Shown here: in pieces, positions 49,500-60,787 of the stretch
Numbering within the stretch: position 1 is the first letter of the stretch
Layout of the letters: each line of letters begins with the position of its first letter
Assembly: GCA_022266195.1 (NCBI GenBank)
Contig: WHVY01000001.1
Location: 13,454,001-13,518,000, forward strand
DNA: 64,000 nt
Direction of reading: 5' to 3'
From: Tetranychus cinnabarinus
Taxonomy: Eukaryota; Arthropoda; Arachnida; Trombidiformes; Tetranychidae
Made by a program: the position numbers and the translations under genes
Notes under the pieces: model-generated
The model's database searches: none
Told to the model about the DNA's origin: nothing
Seen by the model: only the letters and a program-made list of their open reading frames with translations

Positions 49500-49880
49500 C
49501 AGAAAACTATTGCTCATTGTAAATGACTAAAAAATTAGTACTTTTATCACGACAATCAATCAAAGAATAAAAGTTGATGTTTCAATTGAATTGTATCTCA
49601 AATCATGCTCTTTTTATCATGAATTATGATGTCTCCCTGAGTAACAGAGAAACTGAAAGAAGCTCCGTTCTTCAGCAAGCGGTAACAGAAATCTTTTCAT
49701 ATCTTAAGCTCATCAAGTTTTGAGCTTAAAACCAACCCTTGAATGATGATGTACTACCAGTAATAATTATCAGTATTATTGGGAGTGCATATTTGCTTCG
49801 ACAAGTGAGAGACAAACATTCATCAAAATACGAAATCCATAAGAAGACTAAACATTCAAAAATTTCGCTCTTACAAAAAG
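49500..49880 (+). pseudogene. Shrunken copy of the Serinc/ELOVL region
   Basis: Three pieces appear in the same order as in the 54-57 kb locus. About 49525-49560 resembles 54135-54170 (CTAAAAAATTAG). About 49585-49670 matches Serinc exon 2 (55125-55240), with a 12-16 base loss that removes the ACGCCATGATG part. About 49681-49880 matches 56857-57095, the flank upstream of ELOVL. The roughly 1.6 kb between the last two pieces, including all of ELOVL, is deleted. No open frame remains. Confidence 0.85.
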
Positions 49881-50138
49881 GCTTTCACTAAGTACTTCAG
49901 TGTTTCTAGCCATTCCCTTGATGCCGTTTTTAAGCTTTTAATTATCAAATAAAGCATTTTATGTAAAAATATCAATTTTTATCATTCATATCTCATCTTT
50001 ATTGTTTTATTATTTTCTCGCTTCTGATTGTAAATGGGTGTTGAATGAAAGATATGTTTTGTGATTTTAGATTTGATACTTTCTATTTTCAGTAAAGAGA
50101 TTTCACCAATTTCACTGTAAATCAACCAGTTAACCAAC

Positions 50139-51539
50139 ATGGATTTTGCAAATATTCAGATTTTAGTGTGTCTTTATGTACTTCAATTCACAATGGTAAG
50201 CTATTTTATGTAATAATTGACCAAACATTTGATTTTTTGATTCTTCTTTAAGGGTCTTGTGTACGAAGTTGTCAGTCCCACTATGGATGAATTGAAATCT
50301 GTAACCAACTCGAGTGATGAAAAAATTGCGTTAATTTATTCGCTAAGATCGACTGGATATGTTTTCGGATCACTGATAGGTAATCCAAATGTAACTTAAT
50401 CAAGTTCATCTTTTATAATGTATTTTCAATTTTCAGGAGGTCGCATTTACCAGTTTACAATCCCTCTGTTGTCTCTATGTTGTGCCGTTTTCATCAACTC
50501 AGTGACCATTGGATTAGCTGGTCAAACATATAATATAAAACTACTCTTTTCAATTTTCTTCATAAATGGATTCACAACTGGAATGATGGATGTAGGCACC
50601 AATGTTTGGATTCTCCGACTATTTTCAGATCGAAGTGGACCCTACATAATGGCTCTTGTAACTAGCTTTTCACTCGGAACAGTCTTAGCGCCATTGTACA
50701 CCGCACGTTTTCTGCAGGAGTTTCCGTCGCCAGGAGAAGCCTCCAAAATTTACATTCCCTACTTGATAACATGTGTATGTGAATTGATCGCACTTGTTGG
50801 TTTAATTTGCTTACTTATCAAACAGTCGTTTTTACGGTACGAGAAGAGAAATTTTTTTGCTCGTCGGGAAAAAAATTATGCGGATGGAAACACTGGTGAG
50901 CCAAGCAACCAGGAATCGACCAGTTTTAGCATGAAAATCATCATCTCTCTTGCACTTTGCATGATTATGGTTTACAGTGGAATGGAGATTATTTGGTCTG
51001 AGTATTTGATTCCAATGTTGAATCGCAGTAAACTAAATTTATCAAGCTCAACAACCGCAAAAATCAAGTCGACTTCAAATGCAGCCCATGCCGTTGGTAA
51101 AATTGTTTTCATTGGTGTCACTGCCTTCATTCGTCCTGATCAAATAATAATGTTTGATTCAACGATAATTACTGTTTCGACCATCATGCTACTCATTTTT
51201 TACAATTCTTCTTCAACGGGAATCTGGATTTTCAGTGTTCTCTTCGGAATCGGGACATCATCTCTCTATCCGTCAATTTATCCTTTCATTCAAACATTCA
51301 TCGCTGTTGATTATATCAAAGGATCTTACCTCATTTGTGCAAGCAGTCTAACCGATGTAATAGCTCCAATTTTGATTGGGAACCACCTAAAATCGACTCC
51401 AAACTTGATTCTCTATCTCGAACTGGTCACAATGGCCATAGTCTTTACTTCCACATTTTGCATAAAAATTCTCGGTTCGCGGCTACTTTCATATGAATCA
51501 ATCAATAACAATGAAATAGGTGCATACCAATTAAGATGA
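50139..51539 (+). CDS. Major facilitator superfamily transporter, MFSD4/Naglt-like
   Basis: Three exons (50139-50195, 50253-50379, 50437-51539) give 428 residues with about 11-12 hydrophobic segments. Joins are LQFTM-GLVYEV and SLIG-GRIYQF. It starts MDFANIQILVCLYVLQFTMGLVYEVVSPTMDEL and has GYVFGSLIGGRIYQF, NGFTTGMMDVGTNVWILRL and a central hydrophilic loop (RYEKRNFFARREKNYADGN). The MDVGTNVWILRLF signature and length resemble MFSD4/sodium-dependent glucose transporter-like proteins as I recall them. The substrate cannot be told from sequence. The start ATG sits in a CCAACATGG context, preceded by a possible 5' UTR acceptor (TTTTCAG at about 50085-50091). Its upstream flank is the pseudogenic Serinc/ELOVL copy. 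Confidence 0.88.
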
Positions 51540-51561
51540 TGACTTCCAGTTAAGTTGAAAA

Positions 51562-53930
51562 TTCGATCGCGTTTTCTTCAGCTATGGAAGCAGATTTTTT
51601 CATCAAACTAATTCTAAAGATGTAAATTTTGATCGTCAACCAGAAAATGACTTAATTTTTAAAGAAAAAATTTTCTGTTCAGAATAAAACAGATTAGTTC
51701 GATTTTTACCTAAACTGACCTGACTCTGTGACCATGAGAGTTAGAGAGCTAAAACTTATTGCTAGTTCATAAAAATTGCTTGGTGAAACTCATGGGTTGA
51801 AGGATTTTTCAAAATTATCAATAGTTCTCTTGATTTTGGCTTTTGGCCTTAAAACTTTGAACTCCAATATTTCGAGAATGCCATAACCTACAAGCGCCAT
51901 TCCTTCATTTATTTAATTCTTTGCTAATGAATAATTCAACCCAACTTAATAGCTAATCATAAGCGCATTTTTGTCGTTATATTTGGGTTTTAAATGGACA
52001 AATAACAACTTATTGAACAAAACAAGCTCATCTAAACCCATTTACTGGTAAATAAAGCAATTTTCTGGTTAAACTTCAAAACGAAATGCAAAGAATGCTG
52101 CAAAAGACTTGAAAATTTGAGCTTGTAGTTGAAACTGAATGGGTTTCGTAGGGACCTTAAAACTGCGTCCATTGGTGCTATTAAATACTTCATACAATGG
52201 ATAGTTTTCGAGAAAATCGAGGTCAAATTTGAAACTTCGATCGCATTTTGTTCAGCTATGGAAGGAGATGTTTTCGCGAAACTTATTTTAATGATGTATT
52301 TTTTAATGATTAACCAGAAAATGAAATTATTTTGAGAAGTTTATTTCTTCTTTTTCTTTAAAACAGATTAGTTCGATTTGTAGTTAAACCGATCTGTTTC
52401 TGTGGCCGTTATAGTTAGAGAGCTGAAACTTTATTTTTCCCCCTAAAAATTGATGGTTCACATCATGGATTAGATGCTTTTTTCAGTTTATCAATAGTTC
52501 TCTTAATTTTGGGTATTAACCAAAGAACTTTTAGGCTCATTATTTCGTGAATGGTATTAGATATTATTTTAAATTTATGACCAAACATTAGATTTTATTA
52601 TGGACTACAATTTATTGAAATAGTAAATTATTTAGGATGCTAAGAAAAAAGTTATAGCACTGTAACACTTATGTCAGGAGATCCGAGTTTCATTTATAAA
52701 GTTAAATAGTTATTCAAACACAAATCTTATCTGTTAAAAGGATATTCATGATACATGAATTAGCTTAGATTTCGGTCGGCATTCCTTAATATAATGTTAT
52801 AACACATGGTGCAATCTAATGTTTGGGCGAAAAATGATGATTGTACCTTAGCTCATTCTCGAAATATTGGAGTTCAAAGTTTTAAGGCCAAAAGCCAAAA
52901 TCAAGAGAACTATTGATAATTTTGAAAAATCCTTCAACCCATGAGTTTCACCAAGCAATTTTTATGAACTAGCAATAAGTTTTAGCTCTCTAACTCTCAT
53001 GGTCACAGAGTCAGGTCAGTTTAGGTAAAAATCGAACTAATCTGTTTTATTCTGAACAGAAAATTTTTTCTTTAAAAATTAAGTCATTTTCTGGTTGACG
53101 ATCAAAATTTACATCTTTAGAATTAGTTTGATGAAAAAATCTGCTTCCATAGCTGAAGAAAACGCGATCGAAGTTTCAACTTTGAACTCCATTTTCTCGA
53201 AAACTGTCCATCGTATGAAGTATTTAATAGCACCAATGGACACTGTTTTAAGGTCCCTACGAATCCCACTAAGTCTAACCTATGAACTTAAAGGTTTGAG
53301 TCTTTTGCAGTACTCTTTGCATTTCGTTTAGAAGTTAAACCAGAAAATTGCTTTATTTACCAGTAAATGGGTTTAGATGAGTGTTTAGTTGAATGAGTTG
53401 TTACTCGTTCATTTACAGCTCGAAAATCGTAGCCCAAACACGGCAATGGAAAGTTATTAAGTTGAATTTAATTATTAATTAGCAAAGGATTAAATTAGTG
53501 AAGGAATGATGATTGTAGGTTATGGCATTCTCGAAATATTGAGACTCAAAGTTTAAAGGCAAATGGCCAAAATCAAGAGTACTATTGATAAATTGACAAA
53601 AATATTTGGTCATGCATATGTACCAACAGTTTTTATCGAAGTAAAATAAGTTTCAACTCTCTAACTAAAACGGTCACAGAAACAGATCGGTTTAATTGCG
53701 AATCGAACTAATCTGTTTTACAGAAAAAGAAGGAATAAACTTGGCAAAATAATTACATTTTATGGTTAATCATTCAAAAATACATCAGTTAAATAAGTTT
53801 TGTAAAAAAATCTGCTTCCATAGTTGTACAAAACGCGATCGAATTTTCAACTTTGACGGCGATTCTCTCGAAAACTGTTCATCAGAGAAATCTTATAATC
53901 GCACAAATAAAGTCATTTTTATGTTCTTAC
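51562..53930. repeat. Non-coding palindrome with four repeat units
   Basis: Four related units lie here: A (51562-51880, +), B (about 52225-52540, +), C (52854-53172, reverse) and D (about 53520-53870, reverse). The linker between A and B (about 52030-52220) is the reverse complement of the linker between C and D (about 53190-53400), so the whole is a roughly 2.4 kb palindrome. A and C are identical over 319 bases, whereas A/B and C/D are clearly diverged. Short ORFs on both strands in the linkers mirror each other and are not genes. No transposase or tRNA-like features are visible. Confidence 0.9.
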
Positions 53931-54898
53931 AAACACATAGAGTCTAAATTTGCAAGAAATTAATTTTTACCCGTTTTTCGCCCATTTGTGTAAATTCATG
54001 TATAAATCTGATAATTGTGTTAATTGTGCTTTCTAGTAACAACCGTACGCTAGCAAAGAGTGTCAGTTAGCGGCGAAAATGTTTTCTTCTAAATTTTCCC
54101 AGTACTGCCCTTCTTAATTCAAATAAATTATTGTAATCGACTAAAAAATTAGCACTTTTATTCCTTAATCAATCGAGAATCTATTACAATAAAATTATTC
54201 ATTATAATTTTAATATAGACATTCATAACCTAAAGTAATAACATCTAGCCTGGCTTAGGATAATTTCAGTATCATCGGAACAATGATAGATACAGAATTG
54301 CAACTCCAAAATTATACAAACACAAAAGACATTTCGTATCCCACAAATCCTTGTAATTGAAATGGAAATTATGATTCAGACTGAAGCATATTTATAACGT
54401 CTTATCTAAATGTTATTTTCAGTCTTATACAATTGTTTAGCAGATTTTTCAATTATTATGATCACGAGCTAAATCACAAACAACTTTGGATAACTTAACA
54501 CAACTTAATCTTTCCTCATATTATGTCAATGTACTTATTAAATATTAAATAAACGCGTATTAGACGGTTAGATTAGTTAAATAAGATTATGAGAAAAATC
54601 ATAAATGAAGATTTACTTTATTAACAAAATGAGACACAATAAACGTAAACAAATTGAACCTAAAAATTGGTTTATTGCTCTTCTTTTAGACATTTCTTGT
54701 TATTCTCACGGCTTTGCTGTATGTTTAGCTATTTGTTTTTATTCCCTGTGTCTGACTCATAAAGCAACAATAATCCCCTTCAGCGAGTTTATCTTTCAAT
54801 CCTGTGTCTATTATTCATTAGTCAGATCAAATTATTGTTCATCTTTTCATTTTAAGTAATTCTATTACTGACTCTAGAGCTGACCTGTTAATTACAAA
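53931..54898. other. Intergenic, Serinc 5' flank
   Basis: AT-rich. An 84-codon frame at 54605-54859 looks like chance. Part of the sequence near 54135 recurs in the copy at 49.5 kb. Confidence 0.45.
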
Positions 54899-57800
54899 AT
54901 GGGAGCCCTACTAAGTGTATTCACTGTAGGCCAGGTAAGCCTTACATTTATTTTTTTTTGTTTTGCCTTGTCTTTCTTGTCTTGTAGGGAATTTATGTTT
55001 TGTCATTTTAGTTTTAACTCCTTAATTTATCTTTTAAATCTAATTAACAATCTATTCTTTTAGTTGGCCTGCTGTTGTTCGAGTGCAGCTTGTAACTTGG
55101 CCTTCTGTGGACTGCAATCATGTTTCAGTTCAATTGTATCTCGAATCATGTACGCCATGATGCTCTTTTTATCAACCCTTTTATCATGGATTATGATGTC
55201 CCCTTGGGTAACAGAGAAACTAAAAGAAGTTCCGTTCTGTAAGAGTGGTTCAGGATATTCTGCAATGTGTATACAAGCAGTAGGCTACCTCTCAACCTAT
55301 CGAATTCTTTTCGCTCAAACCATTTTCTTCCTCATGTTCTCATTAATTATGCTGAATGTAAAATCGTCAAAAGATGGAAGAGCTGCCATTCAGAATGGGT
55401 ATTTATATTTATCTGATGAGCTCATAGTTACAATTATTAATTCTTGTCTCTTTTATATTTAAAAATCTAGATTTTGGGGGCCTAAGTTCCTGGTTCTCAT
55501 TGGGCTAATGGTTGGAGCTTTCTTCATTCCTGAAGCGGACACTTTCGGCCAAGGTATGCTTTATAACCTTCCGATCATTGCTATATTTCATAAAATTACA
55601 TCATATCTGCATATTTTATTTAGTTTGGATGTACGCTGGTCTTGTTGGTGGTTTTCTGTTCATTTTAATCCAATTGATCCTCATCATCGATTTCGCTCAT
55701 AGCTGGGCTGAGAGTTGGGTTGAAAAGATGGAACAAACAGAGTCAAGGTGGTGGTATGCAGGTAAGCAAGCGCATTTTTTTCAATTTCCATATCTGTATG
55801 AGCTTATTTTATAAGGATTTAGACTATTAAGATTAGAACCATTTATGTTCAATAATATTGAGTAGAGAAAAGTAACATAGATAGGGTTAAAAAAGTGGCT
55901 TCATGTTTAATGTTTACAACAAAGGAAAGATTCACATGACTTTCTTTGGAGCTCTGGTGTATGTTCTATAATAGAATTTCAAGAACATGACAAGAAAAAT
56001 TGTCGCATGCATTCCTTCTAGAAAAGCGAGTAATCTTGGATAATGACATCCATCCGTGAAGAAGGCATAAGATGCATGAACAATGGTTGCCATGAATTGT
56101 ACAATTTGGATTTGAGTAAGCTGCTTTTTCCACCAAAGAAACTTTTTCATACTTGGACCTGCACAAGCCATAGCATAATATATGTACATAATAAAATGGA
56201 TAAAACAATTAAAGATAGGAAGGAAAGCACTATATGGTCCAGGATGAAATTTTAAGCCAAAATAGGCCACTAAAGGCATAGATCCATGGTGAAAAATATG
56301 AAGGAAAGAAGCTTGGTGATCTTTTCTACGCAAAACAAAGAATATGGTATCCATGAAATCAACAATTTTAGTCATGAAGTAAATCCAACCGAGCCAGATG
56401 AGGATCGAAATTTTGATGTCAAATTTATCTTGTTTCTCTGGTGGACTACAATCAAACGTTTTACTTCCCCAATCGGTGACCCAAAGTCCCACAAAGGTTC
56501 CAACTCCATTTACTCCAATGAGAAAACTGTTGTGAAGTAACATAACCTCTCTTAAATCAAAAGGTGGTCGATTTTTCATGAAAATTGGACCAAAAACTTT
56601 AACAAACAGAAGATAACATATTACAATGGTAAACACTTTCCATGGTCCGCCATTGATGATTGGCATGGAAAACGTGCGAGGATCGCCATATTCATTCCAA
56701 AATCCATTGACAACATAATCAAGATTTAACTTGCTCATTTCGGAGCCATTGACAACCATAGTAATACAAACAATCAAAAAAAGTTTAATCGAACGTCTTT
56801 TATTAATGCAGTTAAAATGATAAAGATCATTCAACTAAATCAAACTTCTTAACTTAACAGAAATCTTTTCATATCTGAAGCTGATCAAGTTTTGAGCTTG
56901 AAACCAACGCGTTACACCTGAATGATGATGTACTACCAGTAATAATTATCAGTATTATTGGGAGTGCATATTTGCTTCGACAAGTGAGAGACAAACATTC
57001 AGCAAAATACGACATCGATAGGAAGACTAAAACATTCAAATAAGTAATTCATGTTCATTCAAAAAGTAATTTCGCTCTTTTTGAAAAGCCTGATCGCACA
57101 AATCTTACAAGCATATCAAGAGGGATTGGTGTTTGCGCTTAAGTCATTTTCAACGCCATCACCAGCTCAACTTTTAATGATTTCGTTTCACCTCTTTTCT
57201 TCCAAGTTAACATAAAAATATCAACTAATTAAATGTTGGTGACTTATCTTAAGAAAATACAGATTAGATGCTAATTATAATTGGTAAATTGATACAATAA
57301 GTAAGTTGGTTAAAGTAAACGATAAATAAAGCAGTAACAAAACAAAAATCTAAAAAATACATCTACCATTAAATTAACCTATCTTGGCATGATTTTTGAT
57401 AACAATTAGTAAAGACATTATCTTTTCGACTATTTGATAACAATTTAACTTACAAATTGTCATTTTAATTAATCTAATTCCCTTTTTCGAAGTGCTATTT
57501 TTATTGTATTTATAGTGAAAAGTAAACATACATTAACTAATTATTATTGATATTTTCACAGGTCTCGTATTTTTCACCCTACTTCACTATATTGCTGCTA
57601 TAACTGGTTATGTGTTTCTTTACCTTTACTATACCACTGAGAACGGATGTGGCCTACAGAAATTTTTCATCTCAACAAATCTTATTGTTTGCTTCATTCT
57701 CTCAGCTTTATCTATATTACCCGATGTTCAAGAAGGTAATTTGATTAATATTTTTCAATTTTCAAGATCTAACTATTTTTCCTCTTATCTCATACTTTAG

Positions 57801-58900
57801 CTCAACCAAGATCTGGACTTCTTCAATCGTCTCTCATTACTTTGTATACAATGTACTTAACTTGGTCAGCTATGAACAATTCAGCTGATAATTGTAAACC
57901 ATCTATTTTCCAACATGGAAATGACAAAACTTTCGATTCAATGTCTCTAGTCGGACTTGGAATTTGGTTTGCTTGTGTTCTGTATTCATCTATTCGTACC
58001 TCAAGTAACAGCCAAGTTGGTAAAATAACTATGTCTGAACGAATTCTTATGAAAGATACCAGTTCGGGTGAGTTAGAATACAATTCTCAATGTTCCTTGT
58101 TTGCTCTCTTTCAGTACTTTCTTTTATTTTCTTGTCGTTTGTCGCATTTTTCGTCCCATCTTTACCATTCCATTTTTACCTCTCTTCTCTCCCTCTTTTC
58201 ATTCCTTTTATGTTCACTTTCCTCAAATTATCTTTATAACCCTTTATAAGTTAAAGTACAAATTTAACTTATATGCTCGTTATTTCTTAATGAAACAATT
58301 TTTTCGTCATAAACTACTGTGCAGATGGAGCTGGCACCCTTCTTAACCACTCTAATCAAGGTAATTTGCCTTAAAACTATTATTTGGTTAAAATTACATG
58401 AGGGTTGTGTTGCAATTTAGTCTGCTCATTATCTTAGTGCCTGCTTCATATTCATTTTCATTCTTGAATTTTACCTCAAGATAAAATTGCTCATTTCTAA
58501 CATATTCAATGGATTTGTTTCTTTAATCAGGTAACAGTGACGGTGAAACCGGAGGAATAGTGTCTTCAAATGATAACGAGGAAGATGGAGTCACATATAG
58601 CTGGTCATTCTTTCACTTCATGTTTGCCTTGGCTACTTTATATGTCATGATGACTCTCACCAATTGGTATAAGTAAGTTGATGAATTTTGTCAAATGTCT
58701 CTTCATTTATACATATATTTATCATTATTTGAGACTAATCATGTTTTCTATTTTTTCGTAGGCCTGACTTAAAGAGCGGCAATCTTAACCAGAATGAAGG
58801 TTCAATGTGGATCAAAATTATATCAAGTTGGCTTTGTTGTTTGCTATACATTTGGACACTGATTGCTCCAATAATCTTACCTGATCGAGATTTCAGTTAA
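54899..58900 (+). CDS. Serine incorporator (Serinc)
   Basis: Nine exons (54899-54934, 55064-55398, 55471-55553, 55624-55761, 57562-57735, 57801-58067, 58325-58360, 58531-58672, 58762-58900) join in phase to give 449 residues, typical for SERINC proteins. It is a multi-pass membrane protein of the plasma membrane and secretory pathway, associated with phosphatidylserine/sphingolipid handling. Recognisable parts are MGALLSVFTVGQ, the Cys-rich LACCCSSAACNLAFCG, FWGPKFLVLIGLMVGAFFIP, LQSSLITLYTMYLTWSAM, SWSFFHFMFALATLYVMMTLTNWY and WLCCLLYIWTLIAPIILPDRDF near the end. A 36 bp microexon (58325-58360, GTLLNHSNQ) lies in the hydrophilic loop. Intron 4 (1.8 kb) contains an antisense ELOVL gene. Exon 2 has a decayed copy at 49.6 kb. 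Confidence 0.95.
55932..56834 (-). CDS. Very-long-chain fatty acid elongase (ELOVL), nested
   Basis: An intronless 300-residue ELO family protein, the ER condensing enzyme that extends fatty acyl-CoA by two carbons. Motifs are the histidine box FLHIFHHG, KIVDFMDTIFFVLRRKDHQ just before it, NCFIHFIMYIYYAMACAGP after it, and a basic C-terminus (RTYTRAPKKVM). About seven hydrophobic spans are present. Two starts are possible: the first ATG at 56834, which adds a hydrophobic leader, or Met33 (MSKLNLDYV), closer to the usual family start before GDPRT. It lies entirely inside intron 4 of the oppositely transcribed Serinc gene. Its upstream flank (56857-57095) is duplicated at 49.7 kb. Substrate chain length cannot be inferred from sequence alone. 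Confidence 0.93.
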   Translation of the reverse strand: MNDLYHFNCINKRRSIKLFLIVCITMVVNGSEMSKLNLDYVVNGFWNEYGDPRTFSMPIINGGPWKVFTIVICYLLFVKVFGPIFMKNRPPFDLREVMLLHNSFLIGVNGVGTFVGLWVTDWGSKTFDCSPPEKQDKFDIKISILIWLGWIYFMTKIVDFMDTIFFVLRRKDHQASFLHIFHHGSMPLVAYFGLKFHPGPYSAFLPIFNCFIHFIMYIYYAMACAGPSMKKFLWWKKQLTQIQIVQFMATIVHASYAFFTDGCHYPRLLAFLEGMHATIFLVMFLKFYYRTYTRAPKKVM

Positions 58901-59227
58901 ACACAGAAACCTGACTGTTATCATTCATTTGATATCATTTCTATTATAACACTGTTTATTTCCACTTCCCTCTTTTGTCTATTTCTTTGGGTTACACCAT
59001 AAACCTTAAATATTATTTTAGGTTCATACACATTCGTCAACAATCATTTCAATTATATTGTATCAAAGAAAGTGTTGTTTGTACGATCTGATCTTCAAAT
59101 GATCCCTTCATCAGATAACAAGGTTTATATAATTCATGTAACCATTCACCAAAAGATAATCTTAGAATGTAAAGATCTTCAGGTCTAATTGTGGCCAAAT
59201 TTGATAAAATGATAAATTGAAATATTA
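58901..59227. other. Serinc 3' flank
   Basis: Non-coding; contains the Serinc 3' UTR. No gene recognised. Confidence 0.45.
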
Positions 59228-59671
59228 CCGTATCGACGCGTATTATAGCGCGGCGCTTTAAAATGCGAATTCTCATTTATAAGCGCAAAGTTTATTCATT
59301 AGAGGCGCTTGGGGGCTAATAATTGAGTCTCTGAACTTTACGTTTAAACCCGGTTTTAAGCGTCTTTTAGATAGGTAAATTAGTAAAAAATCGTTCAAAT
59401 CGGTTAAAATAAAATACTTGACTTGTTGAAAATCGATTCGTGAATCCATAATCGGTTAGATAATTTTAAACCACCGTTTAATTTTGTTTCACGAACAAAA
59501 AAATTGATTTATAATTTTGAATTGACTATCAAAGTATTCTCTTATAATCGGTTCATTTAACAATTTTTCTAAAAAACCGCCTTTAGACTGACGCGTGTGC
59601 ATATGTAAAAGTGCGCTTATACAATCGATCGCTCACTTTTAAGCACAGCGCCATAATACGCGTCGATACGG
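59228..59671. mobile_element. MITE with CpG-rich terminal inverted repeats, TA target
   Basis: A 444 bp non-coding element with long terminal inverted repeats beginning CCGTATCGACGCGTATTAT at both ends (19 identical bases, then similar GCGC-rich sequence). It is flanked on both sides by TA (59226-59227 and 59672-59673). TA duplication and a CCGTAT start suggest the Tc1/mariner-pogo (Tigger) superfamily. The interior is AT-rich with GCGC words near the ends; no transposase frame is present. Confidence 0.9.
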
Positions 59672-60787
59672 TAATCTCCCTATCTCCATCTTCATCCTTT
59701 ATTCATCATTATCCATTCATAATTCTTATCTAAACCACACAATTAAAATTTTAATTACTCATATTTTCATCTAACTACAGTAAAGATACAGATAACAAAT
59801 TCAAGCTCAATCTGATTGTAATACCGAAAATTGAATTATTGCATCTAATCAGAACATCAACAAATTTTTTATCAAACATGCATGGCAATGATTTAATGAA
59901 TCATGATCAATATATAAGCCTATCACAAATTACTAAACTTTAATTCTGCTGATGAAAGCTGTCATTCGCTGATGAGTTAAAAAATTAATTTATTTCATTC
60001 GACATTTTTTTCCTAAACATGAAATTCAAACTAGATAACATTTTGAACTGACTATAATGACTCAAAATTGTATTCTTGCAGCAATTGGTTTAAAATGTCA
60101 TTAAAAAGCAATCGATAGACTAAAAAATGAAACGACAAATGTGAAAAGCAAATGACAAAATATTTGCCTTCGATCGATTGCTAATGAAATTCAAGATGAA
60201 GAATACATTAGTCCAGGAAAACATCATTTCTGATCAATGACCATTTACGTATTACTTGTTGATTGTTTGGGAAATATAAATTAATCAATATAATTGACCA
60301 GCTATGAAGACATTATGTCATCCCAATGGACCAATCAATATCAAACAGTTTATTACATTCACTTCTGATTCGTCTGTCAATGTCAAGTTCACTTGACTCA
60401 TTATGGCTCTCAGTTTGAATTTTTATACCTAGTCAAATTGATCAACCGTTTTTTGTGACTTAAATGATGATGTTTAATATGATAAGATGATCAACAAGGG
60501 GACAGTTAAATCCTTCACGGTTTTTAATTTTAACCTTACAATAAATCGTTTATTTGTGTTCATTTAATTCATTCTTTTGATTGTGTGTTTATAATCTGTA
60601 AATAAGTTGACCTTACGACTATCCGTTAGCCTTGTTTTACTTTCTTCTTGATTGTGCAGAGTTATTTTTTATTTGATTTTTAGCTTTTTATTTTGTCTAA
60701 TTTTTTAAGACTAAACTTAAACAGTGTTTTATACTAATCTGATGATATATTTTAATTGTGATTACCATTTAATCTGATGTTACCTAC
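59672..60787. other. Intergenic, CD36-like gene 5' flank
   Basis: AT-rich, no genes or RNAs recognised. Confidence 0.45.

Noticed and set aside
52032..53331. Two matching short ORFs on opposite strands (SIFSKT, MKYLIAPMD)
   Set aside because: They mirror each other because they lie in the inverted linkers of the palindrome; no start context or conservation signal supports translation.
54605..54859. 84-codon Cys/Phe-rich ORF upstream of Serinc
   Set aside because: No splice into Serinc in frame, no homology recognised; the Serinc start at 54899 is the family-typical MGALLS.
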